64,000 nt of DNA, from NCBI GenBank assembly GCA_019614645.1, contig JABWDB010000049.1, positions 744,001-808,000 on the forward strand, written 5' to 3'. Position 1 is the first letter of the stretch. Every line of letters starts with the position of its first letter. The notes beneath the pieces are model-generated. The model saw only the letters and a program-made list of their open reading frames with translations, had not been told where the DNA came from and searched no databases. The position numbers and the translations under genes were made by a program. Source of the stretch: Stratiolaelaps scimitus (taxonomy: Eukaryota > Arthropoda > Arachnida > Mesostigmata > Laelapidae). This document shows positions 60,991-64,000 of the stretch, piece by piece.

Positions 60991-62262
60991 GTGAGGACAA
61001 TGAGAACATTGTTGATTTCTATATAAATTATACATTTATCGTCGCCTTGTTCATGTGTTTCTGTTCATTCAGTTCGTGTGTGTATACATATTATTTACCC
61101 CTTCCTCATCTCGCCTGCGCAGCCGTTTCGTTCGCTCGGCCATCGTCTTTGATCGTTTTATTTATTTATTTGCTTGCGCTTGTTCTATTTGTGTGTCTCG
61201 CTTCGTATATGGCCTGACCAACACCCATCAACAGGTTTCAATTGTAATTAGTACTATTACAGAACAAGAATAATTACTTTCGGAGCTGAAACACCGCGGC
61301 TGTGTGATCGTATGCCTTGGAGTTCGTTAGACAGGGCATTCATTCATAAGCTCGTATTTGGTTTGCAATCCGACTTCTAGCGGACTTTTGTCGTGCAGTG
61401 AAACGCGATATGAGTAAACAGCTCTCGCTGAAGAAGAGATTTGTTCGCTAATTCATGGTTGAATTTTCATGGGACAGGTCTGATGATATTCGCAAATGAA
61501 TGTACTAAGGTAAGAAAATAGGGTTAACTATATTTGAACATATAATTAGGAAAAACGATATTCTGTTTTCTTCTCTCCAGTACTATTTTAGTTAATAATC
61601 ACGGAATTGATACAGAGAGGGCGCCCATACCCTTACAGATATTTTTGCAACGTGCCGACAGGTAATTCCGGTTAATCCTACGACGACAAATTGCTTTGGA
61701 AACTGCTGTTGTGGTATTCGAGACACCCCATAGAGCTCTATGGGCAGGTTTACAGGTATATATATCTATGTGAAAAAGTCTTCCAGCACCACTTTGGCAC
61801 GATGGCTGTTGCTCAGCTGCTGTCAACTCCCAGTCCACTGCGGATAAAAACGAAATAACTATCGGCCGACTTATGGCAGCAGCTGTTATAATATTACAGT
61901 ATACACTACCTCTTTCATTTTTTCTTTCGTAATCATAGTTAAAGGTAACTGGCATATTATATATATATATATATATATATGTGTACACACGGCTGTGTGC
62001 AAAACATCAAAACGTCCCCCTCATGTGGTTCATCTACGGGGCAGCTATTCTGCCATATGAGGTCCTCGTTCTTCTCAACCAACACTATGCTTATCGATTA
62101 GTTATCTACATTTCAGTCATTTATATTCTACTAACAATGTTCAAGCCACCGCACACAAACAAGTAGTCTGTCCACATATAGCAATTTCAACATAACAAAC
62201 AGTTTGGAATCATGCGAACAAATGATGAGCTAAAGGGACATACATGGATGGCTTTCGCTCTC

Positions 62263-62303
<41 letters not shown>

Positions 62304-64000
62304 CTATTAGAACATTATTATTGTATAACTATATAACCAATATTATTACCATCAATAAATGGAACAAACGTCGTATCGTAACTTTAACTTTTTATATTCA
62401 CAAACTGTCTTCGTTTCGCGTTTGTTTAACATTACACTTATATATATATATATTCAATTTCCTCCTCAAATACTACACGGAATGCGCTACGCTCATTGCA
62501 GCTCCTCTGATTGACGACAGTGATTCAGTTTAGGTTTAGTTCAGGTGTTCAGTTTAGAGGAAATGCTAAAAAATAACGTAACAGTTGTAACGCAGAGGAT
62601 GTGCCGCAAATGATTTACTGAGCTAATAGTTATCATGATAATTGTAACTAACTCAAATTGTACATGCAACTTACTCATGTATATCACCTTAATGGCCGCC
62701 ATTGGCTAAAAACAATGGAGTCTTTGCATTGTATAGTGTCCCGCAGGCTTCGATATCTTTGTTTAAACAAATTCGGCTTTCTCACACATTCTTCAGTTTA
62801 TTTCGGTGTAAGCTGTGGGTTAATCTCATTTTATAGACCGGTCTGGTTCAATTCAGAGTTCGCGCGTGTAACTTGTATTTCTTTTGTTCTTCCGGAAGGA
62901 AGTGGCTTCGCAAACCTGGTAGCATATGTGTTGAAAAGAGCAAATTATTATTATCAGATATAGCTCTTGGAATCGGTTGAAAACAGGACAATACGACTAT
63001 TCCGGACGACGAAAACAAGTCTGATGCTGTGAAACACAGGCCCACGAGCCAAGATGTGACGATTCGTTACGGCAGATAGTTGATACAGACATGCAACGAT
63101 ACACAATTTACGAACTCAGTGTTAAATGGTGATCAAACGCTTTTGCAACGTCGACAAAATTTCGTACTACCAGTGGTGTCCTTGTAGTGAGTATGTCCTT
63201 AATGCCTGTTGATGCGTATGTGTCTAGCCATGCGTGCGAGTCTCTGCTGTGTTGGCTGCATTTTTTGATATTACATATAAAATATTTGGAAGGGGTATCG
63301 AACATTCCCGACACAATCCGCTTATTCACCCTCGAGTGTATACATGTGGTTTTTCTCTCGTTCTTCCTGCCCTCGTGTTTCGCAACTTGTGAAAGTAACT
63401 GACGAGTACATCATCGTACCTAATTATTGATATACCTATCTAATAGAAAGAGACGATAACGATAAGCTCATACTTGATTCCTACCGCTGCATTGTGTCCT
63501 GTGTCGTACCAGCAGTTGGGAGGGGTGAGGTCGGCAGATGCAACAATAACAACAACCACCACAACAGCACAAACGGCCACCCCATAGCCGCTGTTGATAG
63601 CCGCTCGACTGGTTGTACGATAGGTCATCAGCTAGCTGAACTGGAAGATGTAGTAGATTATATCTGACACCGATCGTCTCGTTACAGATCGTATTTTTGG
63701 CATCACATCGTTCAGAGGAAGGACCCAGGATTGCTATTACATTTCTCGGCTAATTTTTTTCGAGATACATACGCGTGTGCTACATTCCATCTGTGTCCTG
63801 TTCTTGCGAATGGTAATGTTCGTGTACGCATATTAAAACTCGCCAGTGACTTCGTCTCAGTTAACCAGCCATGCGGTGGTACCACCGTGGTGCCACAAAG
63901 CGAGCTAACTACGATGCTGACCATATATCCGAATTCCACCAACCATATGCGAGTTCATCGATAGATCGGCTTGGTCGAGATTCGCAATGTAGTAAGTAGA

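Larger units (their letters stand above)
56707..64000. other. Right-hand gene-poor region
   Basis: Beyond the BANP poly(A) signal I recognise no gene. 57.1-57.7 kb is somewhat GC-rich with frames on both strands and no domain. 58.1-58.8 kb is pyrimidine-rich with CTG/TTG/TCG tracts and, at 58260-58300, a reverse CCAAT box (ATTGG) and CATGGCGGCCGCC, which contains a YY1-like ATGGCGGC core, so it may be a promoter. Family-B core at 59.37 kb and (TA)n tracts at 60.3, 61.95 and 62.3 kb. Confidence 0.45.

Noticed and set aside
1..64000. CRISPR arrays, operons, prokaryotic mobile islands, rRNA genes
   Set aside because: None seen. The regular TA and trinucleotide tracts are ordinary eukaryotic microsatellites, and intron-containing genes rule out a bacterial origin.

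Overview
This is a eukaryotic nuclear window, most likely from an arthropod. A mite or other chelicerate is my guess, but nothing in the sequence proves it. The reasons are GT-AG introns of 0.2 to 8 kb, long gene-poor spacers, very frequent (TA)n microsatellites, CAG/CAA/GGC tracts around 5' ends, a Tc1/mariner relic, and metazoan gene families (BANP, SLC35F, ferrochelatase, a PTB-domain protein, an LRR secreted protein). There is no operon structure and no CRISPR or prokaryotic signal.

Layout. 1.7-2.0 kb (minus): first recognisable exon of a secreted leucine-rich-repeat-type protein. 6.0-6.7 kb (minus): an exon with a complete PTB/PID domain. 6.8-22 kb: no gene recognised; repeats, a 63-bp near-perfect palindrome and a cluster of tRNA-Arg-like relics. 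22.0-35.0 kb (minus): five-exon SLC35F-type membrane transporter with an 8.1-kb first intron. 35-37.5 kb: GC-rich trinucleotide-rich stretch, probably its promoter and 5' leader. 42.0-43.4 kb (plus): two-exon ferrochelatase. 46.05-50.76 kb (minus): eight-exon zinc-finger protein of unknown function carrying a Tc1 relic in one intron. 51.96-56.5 kb (plus): eight-exon BANP-type BEN-domain regulator, divergently arranged with the zinc-finger gene. 57-64 kb: no gene recognised, only one candidate exon.

I built the multi-exon models by hand, from protein similarity recalled from memory and from splice-site phase. In all four models every internal junction keeps the reading frame and the summed coding length divides by three: ferrochelatase 1116 nt, SLC35F 1443 nt, zinc-finger gene 1479 nt, BANP 1425 nt. 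The genes are unrelated in function, apart from the two chromatin/DNA-binding candidates that share a roughly 1.2-kb divergent spacer. The most noteworthy observations are the synonymous copy of an exon start at the beginning of a BANP intron, a short A-tailed retroposon present as two copies with the same 5' boundary, a second dispersed repeat sharing a GCTGnGAGTCAGC core, and the TATA-preceded 63-bp hairpin.
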